From: Candidatus Poseidoniaceae archaeon
GTDB taxonomy: Archaea > Thermoplasmatota > Poseidoniia > Poseidoniales > Poseidoniaceae
Direction: 5' to 3'
Assembly (NCBI GenBank): GCA_030747695.1
Contig: JASLKG010000007.1
Coordinates: 128,261-192,260, forward strand
Length of the DNA stretch: 64,000 nt
In this document: in pieces, positions 61,649 to 64,000 of the stretch
Layout of the letters: every line of letters begins with the position of its first letter
Position numbering within the stretch: position 1 is the stretch's first letter
Notes under the pieces: model-generated
What the model was told of the DNA's origin: nothing
What the model saw: only the letters and a program-made list of their open reading frames with translations
Databases searched by the model: none
Made by a program: the position numbers and the translations under genes

Positions 61649-64000
61649 TCACAGGTCCAAGTCTTCATTGGTGCGTGACTCTTTTCTTTTGTCATTTTTT
61701 ATTGGTATTGTACGTTCAGTGACATGATATGCATCCTCTGGCAAATTTACGTTAGCAGAATGTGGTTTGCTGATATTACCCCTTTCGATGTCCGTTACGA
61801 GATCATCAATTCTTTCCTTATTGATTGCGATTTCATGATGGTCAATTACCGTACTCGCTGCACCTACTAATTCTGATTCTAAGGGTTCCAAACTTGATTT
61901 TGAAGTTCCATGTGTTGCTTGGAACATGCCCGTGTAAATGTCTGCAGGTATTTCTGGCGATTCTACGATAGTTGGAGTTTCTTGTTTTTTGTTGTAAAAT
62001 TCAGCCATCCAATCTTCATTATTTACTTGGTTAGGTTTTTGTGAAGAATTAGGATTCTGTAGCAATCTATTTCGACGATCATGCAAACCCTTTCTGATCA
62101 TTAAAGTACTCAAAACAGAGGCTATAATAATCCACTTCCACGCCCAAATAATTTCCATAATGCCAGAGAAAATTTTGCCTGCACTGTCAATGACGGTGTT
62201 TTTTGATTCAGGGATTTTCTTTGCAGAAAAATTAGCAGAAGCATCAAAACTGAAAATATTTTCTTCAGCTAATCTGCTGTGTGCAGAAACATTTAGTTCC
62301 AAGGTTCCATCTGAAATTTGATCATCTGGAATATGTGCCCACGCACGGAAAGTGAAATTATCACCCTGTCCTATATCAAGAATTTCAAATGAACGAATAT
62401 TGCCTGCTTCGGCTTCATATAGGGAATTCTCTGGTGGAATAAAACTCATGTCCACATAGTGTGAACTAGACATTTTCACAATCAATCCATCTGCAATATT
62501 TCCATCATTTCGCATAGTTATGGCCATACTTAGTCGGTTTTGACTATCTATCTCATATTCTGATTCCTCAAATGTCCAATCAATGTAAGGAGCTGTAAGT
62601 GACAAAAATGTAAAAGTATCCATAATTTCACCCTCCTCATTTTTTAGGAAAATGTCGAAACTAGCAGGGGTCAGGCCATCGGTGTTAGTAGGTGAAGTCA
62701 AATTTATTGTGAGTTCACCAGTAACTCCCTCACCGATATCAAAAAAACAAGGAGGCCCACAATTTTGAATCTCATAGTTGATTCCCATGTGGTTTTGGAT
62801 ATCTAAATGGAATCTATCGTTGTAGTTGCCTGTATTTTTGAAAGCGATCGTATATTGACATATTTCTCCGACGATTAGTGAATTACATTGATCTTCTTGT
62901 GAAGGTATGATAATTCCACTACGTTCCCAGTTTATTGATGCCCCTAAACTTACCACACGCAACCGTTCTGGATAATTAGATGGTTTTGCAAGCAAATCAA
63001 TACTTATACTTCCATTTTTTAGGTAAGGTGCCTCGAAACCAATTTCAATCACTCTACTTTCATTAGGTTCTAAAGGAGTATCTTCAAAAGCATTGAACAA
63101 AGCCATAGTCCAACCCTCACTTTCTATACGATCTTCAATTATTGTATTGATCCTCAATGATGCATCAAGCATTGTCGGCACATTTCCACTATTTCTTACA
63201 GTAACTGCAATGCGATCATCATCACCAGGATTTAGAACAAGATCTTCATCAAAACTATCTATTGTCATATTTTGCCAAGTTTGCATTTCAATAGCAAACG
63301 CCCACCCCACTATTCCTTCATCAATACTTGATTTAGCATTAAGAACAAATGTTGGCCCAGTGCCTGCAAGTGGTGAACCATCAATTACAGGAGGGATGTC
63401 TATCCAGAAGGAAATGAATTTACCTTCTTCATCATCTAATTGCAATACAAATTCACCATCGCCATCTGTATCCATTTCAAATCCATAATTCCATGTGGAA
63501 TCAGTTGACATCGAGATTGTTGGAAAATCGGTAACTCCAGCAGTATTTGTTAAATTCATTGCAAGTGTCGTTCTTATTCCTTGATTGACATAAAATGACG
63601 ATCCATTATTTGAGCCGAATTCAAGTGCGGACCATCTTGATATTTGGAATGTAATATTGTATTGCTCGTTCCAATTTGTATCTTCATCGCAGCTAATGTA
63701 AATGGCAATTGATTGTGTTCCATATCCAGACTCATTGCTGGCAGTAACATTGAAATTGAAATTTCCTAACCGTCCTGACCCCACTCTCAATGAACTCACA
63801 GGTAAACCTTGTATTGACAAATCAGCATCACTAGAAAGTAGTTCGACATTAATGTGTCTTTCATCATCGACGATGTTATGCCATCCAATTTCATATTGAA
63901 TTGTTTCACCTGGATGTATAATTACATCCTCATCGAGGTAAATGTTGAAAGGAACTTCGTTGGCATTGGCAGAGAATTGCGGCATCATCATTAGCATAAT
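61649..64000 (-). CDS. Exported CARDB/NEW3-like surface protein, N-terminus cut by window
   Basis: At least 783 residues are visible. The first ones (MLMMMPQFSANANEV) look like the end of a signal peptide, so the true start lies beyond the window. Several NEW3/CARDB-type beta-sandwich domains follow, about 110 residues each, with recurrent LTNTAGV, VRNSGNVPTMLDAS, FKNTGNYNDRFHLDI and MRNDGNIADGLIVKM lines. One membrane helix (WKWIIIASVLSTLMI, about 625-640) is followed by a charged tail of about 145 residues. It is probably a surface protein anchored at its C-terminal side. It is 9 nt from rnhB and probably co-transcribed with it. Confidence 0.7.
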   Translation of the reverse strand: MMLMMMPQFSANANEVPFNIYLDEDVIIHPGETIQYEIGWHNIVDDERHINVELLSSDADLSIQGLPVSSLRVGSGRLGNFNFNVTASNESGYGTQSIAIYISCDEDTNWNEQYNITFQISRWSALEFGSNNGSSFYVNQGIRTTLAMNLTNTAGVTDFPTISMSTDSTWNYGFEMDTDGDGEFVLQLDDEEGKFISFWIDIPPVIDGSPLAGTGPTFVLNAKSSIDEGIVGWAFAIEMQTWQNMTIDSFDEDLVLNPGDDDRIAVTVRNSGNVPTMLDASLRINTIIEDRIESEGWTMALFNAFEDTPLEPNESRVIEIGFEAPYLKNGSISIDLLAKPSNYPERLRVVSLGASINWERSGIIIPSQEDQCNSLIVGEICQYTIAFKNTGNYNDRFHLDIQNHMGINYEIQNCGPPCFFDIGEGVTGELTINLTSPTNTDGLTPASFDIFLKNEEGEIMDTFTFLSLTAPYIDWTFEESEYEIDSQNRLSMAITMRNDGNIADGLIVKMSSSHYVDMSFIPPENSLYEAEAGNIRSFEILDIGQGDNFTFRAWAHIPDDQISDGTLELNVSAHSRLAEENIFSFDASANFSAKKIPESKNTVIDSAGKIFSGIMEIIWAWKWIIIASVLSTLMIRKGLHDRRNRLLQNPNSSQKPNQVNNEDWMAEFYNKKQETPTIVESPEIPADIYTGMFQATHGTSKSSLEPLESELVGAASTVIDHHEIAINKERIDDLVTDIERGNISKPHSANVNLPEDAYHVTERTIPIKNDKRKESRTNEDLDL

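Overview
The window is most likely from a planktonic archaeon of the Thermoplasmatota, in the style of Marine Group II (Candidatus Poseidoniales); the group placement is inference. The archaeal identity rests on several genes: an AglB/STT3 oligosaccharyltransferase with WWDYG, CDP-archaeol synthase (carS), the archaeosine synthase ArcS, archaeal uS15 followed by a RecJ/Cdc45-like gene, UPF0201, archaeal-type GluRS, a PGF-CTERM-like anchor and archaeal type IV pilin-like proteins. The DNA is AT-rich and tightly packed. Many genes overlap by 4 nt or stop within a few bases of each other. No intergenic gap exceeds 300 bp, and I see no IS element, phage gene or CRISPR array.

Layout. 1-2928 (-): a TctA-like permease cut by the window edge, behind an exported OB-fold protein. 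2987-5103: an HD phosphohydrolase, a tRNA with anticodon CAU, then on the opposite strand nickel superoxide dismutase (sodN) and its maturation protease (sodX), whose end overlaps the tRNA. 5249-9765: exported or membrane proteins and carS. 9853-29159 (+): purD, a 3177-residue AglB fusion, a membrane subtilase, a 1431-residue beta-helix surface protein and a wHTH-STAND-TPR regulator. 29156-33592 (-): an operon of a WalJ-like metallo-beta-lactamase-fold hydrolase and three pilin-like proteins, each overlapping the next by 4 nt. 33783-46182 (+): a 1892-residue Asp-rich repeat protein ending in a hairpin, then a close-packed trio of a 1801-residue anchored surface protein, a small helical protein and a zincin lipoprotein. 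46156-51219: a pyroglutamyl peptidase-Nudix fusion, UPF0201, a GT2 glycosyltransferase, a zinc-ribbon membrane protein and dnaJ. 51220-64000: exported proteins interleaved with arcS, rpsO, a RecJ/Cdc45-like gene, gltX and rnhB.

How it fits together. About half of the window encodes exported proteins, several of them giant. The subtilase, the zincin lipoprotein and the pyroglutamyl peptidase would suit an organism feeding on protein or peptides. AglB and the GT2 enzyme would supply surface N-glycosylation. The most unusual items are the AglB fusion, which has an extra multi-pass domain before the catalytic core and about 1750 residues of ectodomain after it, the peptidase-Nudix fusion, the sodN-sodX pair abutting a tRNA gene, the large pilin-like proteins, and the tryptophan-containing cytoplasmic tails on surface proteins.
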